DNA of 64,000 nucleotides from Chloroflexota bacterium (GCA_011523705.1 WTGC01000238.1:1-64000); one strand, 5' to 3'. Positions 35,241 to 44,212 are shown, counted from the first letter of the stretch. Notes: a model not told the origin generated them from the sequence alone. Made by a program: numbers and translations.

Positions 35241-36665
35241 TCATCCCCTTTCTGTGCTGGCGGCGAAAGCTTGGCGGCTGCCTTGCTTCTCGCTATTGCC
35301 TTGGAATACCCAGCGCACCATCGGCGGGGTCAGGACCGTTGTCAATAGAATGACCATGAAGAGCGACGCGTACAGTTCGCTGCCGCCGTCCAGGATGCCA
35401 CTGGTCAAGCCAATTGAGATAATGATCAGCCCGACTTCGCCGCGCGATATCATGCAGACGCCGACCCGCAGCGACTCGCGCAGATTGAAGCCGCCCGCGC
35501 GGGCGCCAAAGCCGGCGCCGAGCACTTTGCTAATCACCGCCATCAGAAGCAGTACGAGCATGAATGGAAGCGCGTCAAGCGGAAAGGCGCTCAGATCCGT
35601 CTCCAAGCCGACATCGACAAAGAAAATCGGCACCAGGAAGACGTAGGCCAGGTGGCTCATTGTCTGTTCGATATCGTGTTTCATAACGGGACCCAATTGG
35701 CTCAAGCCGACGCCGGCGATGAAGGCGCCAGTGATCGCGGCGACGCCGCCTAGATATTCCGCCGACCAGCCGAAGAGCAGCGCGCTCACCAGCGCGAAAA
35801 TCGGGATGCCGTAGGCTTGTGACAATTGCGGTCGGCCCTGGATCCAATGCATGATTCGCGGCAATACATACCAAGCCAAGAGGAAGGCGACTACGATATA
35901 ACCTGCCATTTGCACGATGATGAGGAGCAACTCGCTGATATCCCCGCTTCCCCCGCCTGCTCCGGCGCCGGCCAGCACAAGCGTCAGCGAAACAGCCAAG
36001 ATGGCGAGCACATCGTCGATCAGCGCCGTGGCGAGCAAGGCGTTGCCCTCTTTGGTATGCAGGTAGCCCAACTCAAGAAGGACTTGCGCCGATATGCTGA
36101 CGGAGGTGGCAGCTAGCGTGACGCCGGCAAAGAAGGCCGGAATCATGTCATAGCCGGCCGGCAGCAAGACCACGGCGGTCAGGGCGATCGGCACGACCAC
36201 ACCCAGCACGCCGGCGAAAACCGCCACCTTGCCGACCTTCGCCAATTCGCTCAAATGCACTTCCAAGCCGATGTTGAACATCAGCAGCAGCACGCCCAGC
36301 TCGGCGAATTCCTTGATCGTGCCCTGCAGGTCCACGCCCTGGAGAATGCCCCAGTGCAGCATATCCAGCACCGTCGGTCCCAGGATTAAGCCGACGATCA
36401 ATTGGCCCAGGACGCGCGGCTGATTGAGCAGGCGGGCGATCGCGCCGCCGGCCCGCGACGCCAGCAAGATGACGCCAAGCGCGAGCATCAATGGGATGAA
36501 GGGATTGACGCCGGCTGTTCCACCATTTGTCGTCGCGGCGAAGACAGGCGCCTGGCCATAGGCGATAATCAGAGCGAGCGGCAAAGCGAGAATGAACAGA
36601 CGGCGAGATAACAGTCCACGCAAGCGATTCAACGGTGATTGCCTTTCTCCACTCCTTCTTGCCAT
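35241..36665 (-). CDS. Cation:proton antiporter (CPA2 family)
   Basis: The 474-residue membrane protein has about 12 helices after an N-terminal hydrophobic segment. Family landmarks are LGQLIVGLILGPTVLD, LGVLLLMFNIGLEVHLSEL, LAATSVSISAQVLLELG, the acidic ATALIDDVLAILAVSL that carries the ion-coupling aspartates, and ISRGEVGLIIISIG. It has no TrkA-N domain, unlike KefB/C. The start at 36665 lacks a good ribosome binding site; an internal TTG near 36630 with GGAGAAAGG upstream is possible. The PII-like gene follows directly. Confidence 0.88.
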   Translation of the reverse strand: MARRSGERQSPLNRLRGLLSRRLFILALPLALIIAYGQAPVFAATTNGGTAGVNPFIPLMLALGVILLASRAGGAIARLLNQPRVLGQLIVGLILGPTVLDMLHWGILQGVDLQGTIKEFAELGVLLLMFNIGLEVHLSELAKVGKVAVFAGVLGVVVPIALTAVVLLPAGYDMIPAFFAGVTLAATSVSISAQVLLELGYLHTKEGNALLATALIDDVLAILAVSLTLVLAGAGAGGGSGDISELLLIIVQMAGYIVVAFLLAWYVLPRIMHWIQGRPQLSQAYGIPIFALVSALLFGWSAEYLGGVAAITGAFIAGVGLSQLGPVMKHDIEQTMSHLAYVFLVPIFFVDVGLETDLSAFPLDALPFMLVLLLMAVISKVLGAGFGARAGGFNLRESLRVGVCMISRGEVGLIIISIGLTSGILDGGSELYASLFMVILLTTVLTPPMVRWVFQGNSEKQGSRQAFAASTERG

Positions 36666-36722
36666 CTAGCATAGCATTATAATGGAATCGCGGTTTCTGG
36701 CTTATGAATAGGGAGATGCTTC

Positions 36723-37871
36723 ATGAAAATCAATTCGCTGGAGCTTTTCACGGTCCCGCCCCGCTGGCTATTTCTAAAGGTGACAACGGATGACGGCTTA
36801 GAAGGCTGGGGCGAGCCGATCGTCGAAGGGCAGGCGGGCACCGTTCGCGGCGCGGTCGAAGATATGGCCGATTTTCTCATCGGGCGTGATCCGCGCCAGA
36901 TTGAGGACATTTGGCAGACGCTGTTCAGGGCGCGTTTCTATCGCGGCGGTCCGGTGATGATGAGCGCGATCGCGGGGGTGAATCAGGCGCTTTGGGATAT
37001 CAAGGGGAAATTTCATGGGCAGCCGATCTATGACATGCTCGGCGGCAGAGTGCGCGACCGCGTGCAGATTTACGCCGGCATCAGCGGTGAGACACCAGCG
37101 GACGTCGCCTTGCAGGCGCAGCAGCGCAAGGACGAAGGCTTGGGCGCGATCAAGATGGGTGCAGTGAACACGGTTCATTATATGGATACCTTCCAGCACA
37201 TTGACGACGCGGTCGCGCGGGTGGCGGCGGTGCGAGAGCAGGTAGGGAAGGACTTCAGCATCGCGGTCGATTTCCACGGCAAAGTGCATAAACCGATGGC
37301 GAAAATGCTGATTCGCGAGCTCGAGCCTTATCACTTGATGTTCGTGGAGGAGCCGATCTTGCCGATGCACAATGAGGCGCTGCTCGATCTCAAGCGCTCG
37401 ACGTCAATCCCGATAGCCACGGGAGAACGGATGTATTCGCGCTGGGATTTCAAGACGATATTGGCAGAAGGCAGCGTCGATATCATTCAGCCCGATGTGT
37501 CGCATGCTGGCGGCATTTCCGAGGTGCTTCGCATCGCGGCTATGGCTGAAGCCTACGATGTCGCGCTGGCGCCGCATTGCCCGCTGGGACCGATCGCGCT
37601 CGCTTCCTGCATTCAAGTCGACGCCATCGCCTACAACGCCTTGATTCAAGAACAAAGCCTCGGCATTCACTACAACGAAACGGCCGACCTGCTCGATTAT
37701 CTGGCCGATCCATCAGTGTTTCGCTATGAAGATGGCTATGTCAATGTGCCGACGGCGCCGGGATTGGGCATCGCGCTGGACGAGGAGAAGATCCGCGCCG
37801 CTTCCGATCACAGTTTGCGCTGGCGGAATCCGCTTACGCGACGCCAAGACGGTTCCATCGCCGAATGGTAA
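36723..37871 (+). CDS. dgoD: D-galactonate dehydratase family enzyme (enolase superfamily)
   Basis: The 382-residue enzyme would dehydrate D-galactonate to 2-dehydro-3-deoxygalactonate. Mandelate racemase-group metal ligands appear in VDFHGKVHKPMAK (Asp), FVEEPI (Glu) and ATGERMYSRW (Glu), with the catalytic His pair in FHG and in APHCPLGPIALA. QPDVSHAGGISE is typical of DgoD. The GGGAGA site supports the ATG. No other De Ley-Doudoroff genes are adjacent, so a related sugar acid could be the true substrate. Confidence 0.88.
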   Translation: MKINSLELFTVPPRWLFLKVTTDDGLEGWGEPIVEGQAGTVRGAVEDMADFLIGRDPRQIEDIWQTLFRARFYRGGPVMMSAIAGVNQALWDIKGKFHGQPIYDMLGGRVRDRVQIYAGISGETPADVALQAQQRKDEGLGAIKMGAVNTVHYMDTFQHIDDAVARVAAVREQVGKDFSIAVDFHGKVHKPMAKMLIRELEPYHLMFVEEPILPMHNEALLDLKRSTSIPIATGERMYSRWDFKTILAEGSVDIIQPDVSHAGGISEVLRIAAMAEAYDVALAPHCPLGPIALASCIQVDAIAYNALIQEQSLGIHYNETADLLDYLADPSVFRYEDGYVNVPTAPGLGIALDEEKIRAASDHSLRWRNPLTRRQDGSIAEW

Positions 37872-37880
37872 CGCCGGGCG

Positions 37881-39026
37881 CTAACCGAAGCGCGCGACAT
37901 CGACGGCGCCGGCCGAGATGCCATGGAGCAGTTTGTCCACCGCGCGCTCGGCCGAGGCGGCGGCCAGCGCCAAGCCGTGGCCCGTGTAGCCAACGGCAAA
38001 GCCGACGCGCGGCATGTGCGGCAAGGTCCCGACCAAGGGCAGCCCATCACAGCTGAAGCCCATGATGCCGCTCCAGCGGTGCGCCACCGGCGCCTTCACA
38101 TCGGGGAAATACTTGGCCAGATAGCGATCTAAGAAAGCATGCACCTTGGGATTGAGCCGGTCTTCCGTGGTGTCGTTCTCGTCGCTCTGATGCTGCTTGC
38201 GCCCGCCACCGAGCAGGAAGCGCCCGTCAAAGGTTGATCTGTAATACATGTAGCCATAGTCACTGTAACCGCAATAGGGAAGGGGAACGTGATCCAGCGG
38301 CTCGGTCACCAGGCATTGCGCTCGCATCGGCAGCACCTTGCCGACGAAGTAGGGATCGATCATCGGCGAATAGGCGTTGGTGCAAAGCATGACGTAGCGC
38401 GCTTTGAATAGGAATTTTCGCGTGTGGACGCGCACGGCGCCCTTGTCTTCTTCCAGGCGATACAGTTCATTGTTGGCGATCAGTTCGGCGCCGCTCTGCG
38501 CCATGACCGTCTTCGCCAGCAGGTAGGGCTGCACGCCGGCATCCAGGGGTTGCTCAATGGCGGCGTAATAGCCGCGACCCATTGGATCATGGCTGTAGTA
38601 TTCAATGTCAATCCGGTCCGCCGATAGAGCGCGGGCCGCTAGCTCCAGCTCCTTCGCTTCCTCGCGAGTTTCAGCCAGCAGCAGGGAGCCGCTGTTGTCG
38701 ATCGGCACTTGGAAGGCGCTGTTCGAAATAAACTCGCGCCAGCGACTGAAGCTGCGGCGCGACATTTCCCAGACCTCGCGCGCGACATCATGGCCGTATT
38801 CTTCAATCGCGCGGTGATAATAGGTGTCGAGGCCGCTGATCATGAAGCCGGCGTTGCGTCCGCTGGCGCCTAGCCCGACATCGCGCGCATCGGTGACGAC
38901 CACATCGCGCCCGTGGACTTGCTTGGCGAAATAGGCAGCGGCGCCCCCAGCCAGACCGGCGCCAACCACCAGGAGGTCGATTTCGCGTTCTTTCTGTTCG
39001 GCGCGTTGCCAGTGGGATACGGTCAT
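37881..39026 (-). CDS. FAD-dependent oxidoreductase, DAO family
   Basis: The 381-residue flavoprotein has the N-terminal dinucleotide fold IDLLVVGAGLAGGAAAYFA with a downstream GASGRNAGFMISGLDTYYHR. The C-terminal motif GFAVGYTGHGLALAAASAERAVDKLL closes the FAD site, as in glycine/D-amino-acid oxidases. YMYYRSTFDGRFLLGGGRK is typical of the family. The amine substrate is not known. Its ATG overlaps the upstream methyltransferase stop by one base, but the functions seem unrelated. Confidence 0.87.
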   Translation of the reverse strand: MTVSHWQRAEQKEREIDLLVVGAGLAGGAAAYFAKQVHGRDVVVTDARDVGLGASGRNAGFMISGLDTYYHRAIEEYGHDVAREVWEMSRRSFSRWREFISNSAFQVPIDNSGSLLLAETREEAKELELAARALSADRIDIEYYSHDPMGRGYYAAIEQPLDAGVQPYLLAKTVMAQSGAELIANNELYRLEEDKGAVRVHTRKFLFKARYVMLCTNAYSPMIDPYFVGKVLPMRAQCLVTEPLDHVPLPYCGYSDYGYMYYRSTFDGRFLLGGGRKQHQSDENDTTEDRLNPKVHAFLDRYLAKYFPDVKAPVAHRWSGIMGFSCDGLPLVGTLPHMPRVGFAVGYTGHGLALAAASAERAVDKLLHGISAGAVDVARFG

Positions 39027-39997
39027 TACGTTGTCTTTGCTTCGGATACGATACGTTTGTCAAACATGGAATATTGTTGAGGCTGAGCTTCTTGGGGAGT
39101 CTTTTCATATAACGACGTCGACGACAAACGAGACTTTGCGATCGTTACATACTCAGGGTTGATGTCGAAACCAATGAATTGTCGATTAAGTCTTTGGCAT
39201 GCGACGGCTGTTGAACCGCTACCGATAAATGGGTCAAGTACGATCTGTTGTTTCCGAGTTGCTAAAGTTATGAGAAACTCAAGAATCGAAACTGGCTTCT
39301 GGGCCTCATGCCAACGATGCTCATCTTCTTCAAACCAGCGCTTGATGAGATTGTTAGGATTCTTGCCGTCGGATTGCACAGCTGCAACGTTCATGGCCCC
39401 CACTTCGTTCTTCAAGACCACATCTGTAATCGTATGAGGATACGGTTTAAAGAACCAAGCGATAGGTTCCCATATGGGTGCAAGATTGCCCAGTCGCCAG
39501 CCTGACCATTTTTCCGAGTCCTTATCCAATCCGCGCCTCGACATAACAATGCTAATTCGTTGCGCACGGTGATGGGCATTAGGTTTTTCCCATGCCAGAA
39601 TATCTTTGAGCAGGAAACCACTATCTTCCAGGGCGACAATTGCCCGATGCAGCGTCCTACGAGCACCAAAGATGAACAAACTAGCCCCGTCTTTCATTTT
39701 CGGATATAGCAGCGAAGCCCACGCAAAGCACCAGTCTTGATATTCCTTTGGGATGGCTCGATCCGCTTCGCTCCAGCCTCTAATAGGCTTTCCTCGGCGC
39801 TTGAAACCGCTTTTCCCCTTTTGTGCCGGGGACTGTCCTAATAGCGCGGAATTAGTGTTGTTATGTAATACATCCCAATCATCAAGGCTGATGCCATAAG
39901 GAATATCAGATATACAACAATGAATCGAATCATCATTTAGGAGAGGTATTAGCGCCAGTGCATCGCCGGCTACAATGTCATTCAGGATTTCATCCAT
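39026..39997 (-). CDS. DNA methyltransferase (N6-adenine/N4-cytosine, beta class) of a HindIII-like system
   Basis: The 323-residue protein has the catalytic motif early (SDIPYG, residues 30-35) and the SAM-binding motif late (DPFIGSGSTAVAC, about 255-267), the beta-class order. LAWEKPNAHHRAQRIS and QKPVSILEFLITLATRKQQIVLDPF are typical target-side segments. Its ATG lies inside the end of the restriction gene (8-bp overlap). It should protect the host at the site cut by that enzyme, probably AAGCTT by family resemblance. The base composition is clearly more AT-rich than its surroundings, indicating transfer. Confidence 0.88.
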   Translation of the reverse strand: MDEILNDIVAGDALALIPLLNDDSIHCCISDIPYGISLDDWDVLHNNTNSALLGQSPAQKGKSGFKRRGKPIRGWSEADRAIPKEYQDWCFAWASLLYPKMKDGASLFIFGARRTLHRAIVALEDSGFLLKDILAWEKPNAHHRAQRISIVMSRRGLDKDSEKWSGWRLGNLAPIWEPIAWFFKPYPHTITDVVLKNEVGAMNVAAVQSDGKNPNNLIKRWFEEDEHRWHEAQKPVSILEFLITLATRKQQIVLDPFIGSGSTAVACQRLNRQFIGFDINPEYVTIAKSRLSSTSLYEKTPQEAQPQQYSMFDKRIVSEAKTT

Positions 39998-40841
39998 TTA
40001 GGGCTCTACTTACTCTGTCCATCGACTTGCGAATTACTTCGATTTTCTGGTCGATTTTTTCTGCTCTTATGAGTCGCCTTATCGCATCCTCGCGCGACAG
40101 TTCATGATGGCCTTTCTTTACCGATTCCCAGTACGAGATTTCCTGTAGACCAACCGCATGTATTTCATTAATCTCCATCTGCTTGTAACTCCGCAATTCG
40201 TCATAGCTAGTTGCAGTAATTGCGACAATCTCATCATCTACCGCTTCCCAATATCGTCGAGCATCCTTTTGAGGCGAAAGCGACCGCGCGACATTCCAAA
40301 TACGTTCCAACTTTTCATTTGCGGCATGATCTAACAGAAACCGAACATGAACATACGAAAGAAGCGTGACATTGTGTTCTTCAGCCTGTTCATAAATTTG
40401 ACTAGAGCGATTAGGGTACTGGTACAACGGCCCGACGAGACATGCGTAAGTATCGTTTCGACGCCAATCATTCAGCGCTGTGACTTTAAAGTCTTTCTGA
40501 TTCTTTGCTGTACGGCTCAGTCGAAAGGCCTTAGCGTCCCCAACTATCGAGTATTCTTCAGTAACTCCTCGAATGTCTGCGGAGTCTCCACGTACGCGGA
40601 TGACTTCTGACTCTATGCCGAGAATGTTGAAAGATCGGTTTAGTAGGATATCGCAATATTTTGCCCATAATTTTTCTTCAGAAGAATCATGGCTGAATCG
40701 CTCTGGAATAATGCCGCAACTGAGAAGCTGTCCTCCCACACCATTGGATGTTAATTTGCTGACCTCGTGTTCGAGCAATTTGAACGGATCTTCCGAATTT
40801 GCACACGATGCGACAAGGGAAACAGATTCGAGTCTATTCAC
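39990..40841 (-). CDS. HindIII-family type II restriction endonuclease
   Basis: The 283-residue protein carries the HindIII-type active-site region: DSADIRG (D89) followed by VGDAKAFRLSRTAKNQKDFK with D102-x-K104, a PD-(D/E)XK variant. The C-terminal part is helical (REDAIRRLIRAEKIDQKIEVIRKSM). The start is GTG with AAGGAG five bases upstream. It is co-transcribed with the methyltransferase that follows. The HindIII-like recognition of AAGCTT is inference; several AAGCTT words exist in the window (for example near 15606 and 28454), so protection by methylation would be needed. Confidence 0.83.
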   Translation of the reverse strand: MNRLESVSLVASCANSEDPFKLLEHEVSKLTSNGVGGQLLSCGIIPERFSHDSSEEKLWAKYCDILLNRSFNILGIESEVIRVRGDSADIRGVTEEYSIVGDAKAFRLSRTAKNQKDFKVTALNDWRRNDTYACLVGPLYQYPNRSSQIYEQAEEHNVTLLSYVHVRFLLDHAANEKLERIWNVARSLSPQKDARRYWEAVDDEIVAITATSYDELRSYKQMEINEIHAVGLQEISYWESVKKGHHELSREDAIRRLIRAEKIDQKIEVIRKSMDRVSRALNG

Positions 40842-41224
40842 TTGTTCTCCTTTGTTGCTCTGGTAATCAACTCGCCTTCTACGTGCTTACTTAGCATATG
40901 TCCAAGGTTGATTCGTCATCGGAATCATCACATATTATAGCGATAAGTTTGGCATTGCAGCCGTGCTTTCCTTGGAGAGGTTCGTGATGCGGTGAGTCTT
41001 CCTCTAGGGTCATCCAGAAAGTACCGCGAAATTGCCAAAAGGCATAGACACAGAATGAACAAAGCGGACGAGATTCATTCCGGGGCAACAACCGCTGACC
41101 GCAGTTCACCTTCGAAGCTGTTTGATTTGAGCGGGTTTCTAGGACATCGGCTAAATCGGTGTTAGAATGATTACGGTTGATATTCTCGACCAATAGCAAA
41201 GACGTCAAACGTGGGAGGCTATAA
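40842..41224. other. 383-bp intergenic region between the restriction gene and the binding-protein gene
   Basis: The right end holds an extended -10-like TGTTAGAAT (about 41160-41168) and a GGGAGG ribosome binding site seven bases before the ATG at 41225. On the minus strand a 118-codon frame covers much of the stretch but overlaps the next gene start and matches nothing I recognise. No tRNA or repeat is seen. Confidence 0.45.
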
Positions 41225-42712
41225 ATGAGAGCTGTTAAGAGCTTCATAATACTGTTCGCATTGCTGCTGCTGGTGGCGCCATTTGCCGCCGTTTCAGCAG
41301 ACGGTCACCTGCCCGATCTCGGCGGGCGCACGGTGACGGTAGCGGTGGAAAACGCCTATATGCCCTTTAACGTCATCGATGAAGAAACAGGCGAAGCGGT
41401 CGGTTGGGACTACGATACGCTGGGTCTCATCTGTGAGTTGCTGAACTGCGCGCTCGATTGGATTGAAACCAGTTGGGAAGGCATGATCGTCGCCGTTTCC
41501 AATGGCGAGTACGATATGGCGGCAGACGGCATCACAATCACGGAAGAGCGGGCGCAGATCGTCGATTACTCGATCGGTTATATTGATCTGTCTCAGAAGT
41601 TCATGGTGCGCGTTGATGAAGATCGTTTCGCCAATGCGGAAGAATTCGTCGCTGGCGATTTCATCATCGGCGTACAAGTGGCGACGACGAATTTCGAGGC
41701 GGCGTCGGGCTTGGTCGGCGAAGATCGCATCGTGGCGTACAGCGAATTCGGCTTTGCGGTACAGGCGCTGATCAGCGGCGATGTTGACGGCGTCGTTATT
41801 GATGACGTCGCGGGCCAAGGCTATACCGGGCTGAACGCGGACAAGATCAAGCTGTTGCCGGATGAACTTACCAAAGAGCAGCTTGGCTTCATCTATCCGC
41901 AAGGATCGGACCTGGTTGAGCCCTTCAACGCCGCGCTGGAAGTCATCATGGCGGACGGCCGTTTGCAAGCTATCAACGACAAATGGTTTGGTAGCGAAGA
42001 GGAAGCGGACATGGCGCTGCCCGACTTGGGCGGGCGCGTCGTCACCGTAGCCGTCGAAAATGCCTACATGCCCTTCAACGTGATAGATGAGGAGACGGGC
42101 GAAGCGGTTGGCTGGGACTATGATACGCTCGGCCTAATCTGCGAGTTGTTGAATTGCGCGCTCGATTGGATTGAAACCAGTTGGGAAGGCATGATCGTCG
42201 CCGTTTCCAATGGCGAGTACGATATGGCGGCAGACGGCATCACGATAACAGAAGAGCGGGCGCAGATCGTCGATTATTCGATCGGCTACATTGATCTGTC
42301 GCAGAAATTTATGGTGCGCGTTGACGAAGATCGTTTCGCCAATGCGGAGGAATTCGTTGCCGGCGATTTCATCATCGGCGTGCAAGTGGCGACGACGAAT
42401 TTCGAGGCGGCGTCGGGCTTGGTCGGCGAAGAGCGCATCGTTGCTTATAGCGAGTTTGGCTTTGCCGTGCAGGCGCTGATTAGCGGCGATGTCGATGGCG
42501 TGGTCATAGACGATGTCGCGGGCCAAGGCTATACCGGGCTGAACGCGGACAAGATCAAATTGCTGCCCGATGAACTCACCAAAGAACAGCTGGGTTTCAT
42601 CTATCCACAGGGTTCGGACCTGGTCGAGCCATTTGACGCGGCGCTGGAGGTCATCATGGCGGACGGCCGGCTGCAAGCCATCAACGACAAGTGGTTCGGC
42701 GCCGACGCTTGA
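41225..42712 (+). CDS. Tandem-domain ABC transporter solute-binding protein (amino-acid type)
   Basis: The 495-residue protein has a signal peptide (about 1-26, FAAVSADG; no lipobox cysteine) and two full family-3 solute-binding domains at 29-260 and 265-495. Each begins LPDLGGR and carries VAVENAYMPFNVID and GWDYDTLGLICELLNC. The domains differ at only three positions before the linker, yet their DNA has many silent differences, with an 89-bp identical block (41447-41535 and 42155-42243). The ligand is probably a polar amino acid or similar. How the protein is retained at the surface is unclear. The permease gene follows after a strong hairpin. Confidence 0.9.
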   Translation: MRAVKSFIILFALLLLVAPFAAVSADGHLPDLGGRTVTVAVENAYMPFNVIDEETGEAVGWDYDTLGLICELLNCALDWIETSWEGMIVAVSNGEYDMAADGITITEERAQIVDYSIGYIDLSQKFMVRVDEDRFANAEEFVAGDFIIGVQVATTNFEAASGLVGEDRIVAYSEFGFAVQALISGDVDGVVIDDVAGQGYTGLNADKIKLLPDELTKEQLGFIYPQGSDLVEPFNAALEVIMADGRLQAINDKWFGSEEEADMALPDLGGRVVTVAVENAYMPFNVIDEETGEAVGWDYDTLGLICELLNCALDWIETSWEGMIVAVSNGEYDMAADGITITEERAQIVDYSIGYIDLSQKFMVRVDEDRFANAEEFVAGDFIIGVQVATTNFEAASGLVGEERIVAYSEFGFAVQALISGDVDGVVIDDVAGQGYTGLNADKIKLLPDELTKEQLGFIYPQGSDLVEPFDAALEVIMADGRLQAINDKWFGADA

Positions 42713-42756
42713 GCGGTCCGCTAGCGAGCGCCACGCTGCGATTTGAAGCGCGACGC

Positions 42757-42792
42757 AGTGGGACGGGGATAGCCCTGTCCCACTTTGCATTT
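42757..42792 (+). terminator. Intercistronic hairpin between binding protein and permease genes
   Basis: A stem of about 11 bp (GTGGGACGGGG paired with CCCTGTCCCAC) is followed by TTTGCATTTT. Its position right after the binding-protein gene suggests partial termination or mRNA stabilisation, giving more binding protein than permease. Confidence 0.65.
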
Positions 42793-42817
42793 TCGCGAAG
42801 GAGACAGCAAGGGATGC

Positions 42818-43825
42818 ATGATGTCGGCGCCGGATAGGGAATCCAACCTGGATGAGATCATCGCCGAGTCTCGAGGCCGGGCAATGCGATACGCTCGCCT
42901 CTATACATTTCCCTATTGGTTTCTGTTTCTGGTGATTCTCGGCGTCTTGCTCGCCATCAGCATCCTGACCAATTCGGTCTATTCCAATATATTTGGGCAA
43001 TTGATTGAAGGCGTTGTCATGACGCTTTTTGTCAGCGCCACCTCGTACGCCACCGCGCTGTTCATTGCAATAATCGTCGGCATTATACGCTCGAATCCGC
43101 CCGACCCGCCGCAATCGCGCCAGACATTGAGACGGGCTGTATTGCGCGTCTTGCGTATTGGCTTGTTCAATATCTGTACCGTGTATGTCAACGTGATGCG
43201 CGGCATTCCGATACTCATCGTGCTTTTGGTGACGGCCTTCATCATCGTGCCCGCCATGCGCGATGTGCTCAACGACGCTGTGCTGGTGGGCATCCGGGAT
43301 GTGCTTGGCAATTCCGACATACCCGACATCATTTGGCGCGGCAGCTCGCCGATGACGGCGATCGTCGCCCTGGGCGCGACCTATGGCGCTTACATGTCGG
43401 AGACGATTCGAGCGGGAATACAGTCAATTCCCAAGGGGCAGTTTGAGGCCGCTTATTCCGTCGGCATGACCTACTGGCAGACGATGAGATCGATCGTATT
43501 GCCGCAAGCCTTTCGCAATGTTCTGCCGCCGCTGGGCAACGACTTCGTGGCGATGATCAAGGATTCGTCGTTGCTGGCATTCCTCGGCATTCGCGATGTC
43601 ACGCAGATTGCCAAGCTGTCTTCGGGGCGGTCGTTTCGTTACGTCGAGACTTACGCGGTGACAGCTTACATCTACTTGACGCTGGTGATCCTCGCTTCGA
43701 CCTTGGTCAATCTGCTGGAGGACACCATCAATATCGAGCGCGAAACGCCACGACTGGTGCGGCGATTGCAGGCTTTGGTCCCGGGTAAGAAAAAACGCGA
43801 ACCGATCGTTGAGTCCTTCGATTAG
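42818..43825 (+). CDS. ABC transporter permease, polar amino acid type
   Basis: From the ATG at 42818 the protein has 335 residues and five to six membrane helices. A first helix (about 26-50) precedes the typical core that starts IFGQLIEGVVMTLFVS. The ATPase-contact EAA loop reads EAAYSVGMTYWQTMRSIVLPQAFRNVLPPLGNDFV, and MIKDSSLLAFLG follows, as in HisM/GlnP-type permeases. It should work with the tandem binding protein. No ATPase gene is adjacent, so one must be supplied from elsewhere. Its end nearly touches the convergent VOC gene. Confidence 0.9.
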   Translation: MMSAPDRESNLDEIIAESRGRAMRYARLYTFPYWFLFLVILGVLLAISILTNSVYSNIFGQLIEGVVMTLFVSATSYATALFIAIIVGIIRSNPPDPPQSRQTLRRAVLRVLRIGLFNICTVYVNVMRGIPILIVLLVTAFIIVPAMRDVLNDAVLVGIRDVLGNSDIPDIIWRGSSPMTAIVALGATYGAYMSETIRAGIQSIPKGQFEAAYSVGMTYWQTMRSIVLPQAFRNVLPPLGNDFVAMIKDSSLLAFLGIRDVTQIAKLSSGRSFRYVETYAVTAYIYLTLVILASTLVNLLEDTINIERETPRLVRRLQALVPGKKKREPIVESFD

Positions 43826-43828
43826 GCG

Positions 43829-44212
43829 CTACTCGTTCGAGTAGAAGCCGACTTTGTTGCCTTCGGTATCGAGCACCCAGGCGACGAAGCCGCCGCCGGC
43901 GTTCTCGCCCAGCGCGGTCTTAGGCAGCAGCACCTCGCCGCCAGCATCGGGCACGCGCGTTAAGGCAGCGTCCAGGTCTCCCGTGATCGTGAAGTATACC
44001 ATGGTGCCTTCGGTCGAGGGCGTATAACCGTATTGGGGATTGTGGACCAGGCAGCCGCCAATCTGGCCGTCATGCGGGAAAACGCCGAGCATGCTGCCCA
44101 TTGTCTCGCGCGAGTCGTTGATAAAGAGCTGCGTGCCGATCACCGTTTCGTAAAACTGAACGGCGCGCTCAAAATCTGCCACGGGAACCTCGAACCAATT
44201 GATTACGGACAT
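43829..44212 (-). CDS. VOC superfamily (glyoxalase/bleomycin-resistance-like) protein
   Basis: The 127-residue protein starts VINWFEVPVADFERAVQFYETVIG, the classical first beta-alpha-beta unit of the vicinal-oxygen-chelate fold. It ends FVAWVLDTEGNKVGFYS, where the metal-binding Glu often lies. The central PSTEGTMVYFTITGDLDAALTRV completes the second module. The substrate is unknown; members often act as small detoxification or isomerase enzymes. It is monocistronic. Confidence 0.85.
   Translation of the reverse strand: MSVINWFEVPVADFERAVQFYETVIGTQLFINDSRETMGSMLGVFPHDGQIGGCLVHNPQYGYTPSTEGTMVYFTITGDLDAALTRVPDAGGEVLLPKTALGENAGGGFVAWVLDTEGNKVGFYSNE

Noticed and set aside
39026..39030. Operon link between the methyltransferase and the DAO-family oxidoreductase
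   Set aside because: The one-base overlap is real, but base composition and function differ sharply, so it more likely reflects the insertion point of the transferred restriction genes.
40891..41247. A 118-codon minus-strand frame with Cys-x2-Cys between the restriction gene and the binding-protein gene
   Set aside because: It overlaps the start and ribosome binding site of the binding-protein gene, has no ribosome binding site of its own that I can see, and matches nothing recognised; possibly a gene relic.
41225..42712. Tandem binding domains as an assembly duplication
   Set aside because: Many silent differences between the halves show they are distinct sequences and not one region counted twice.
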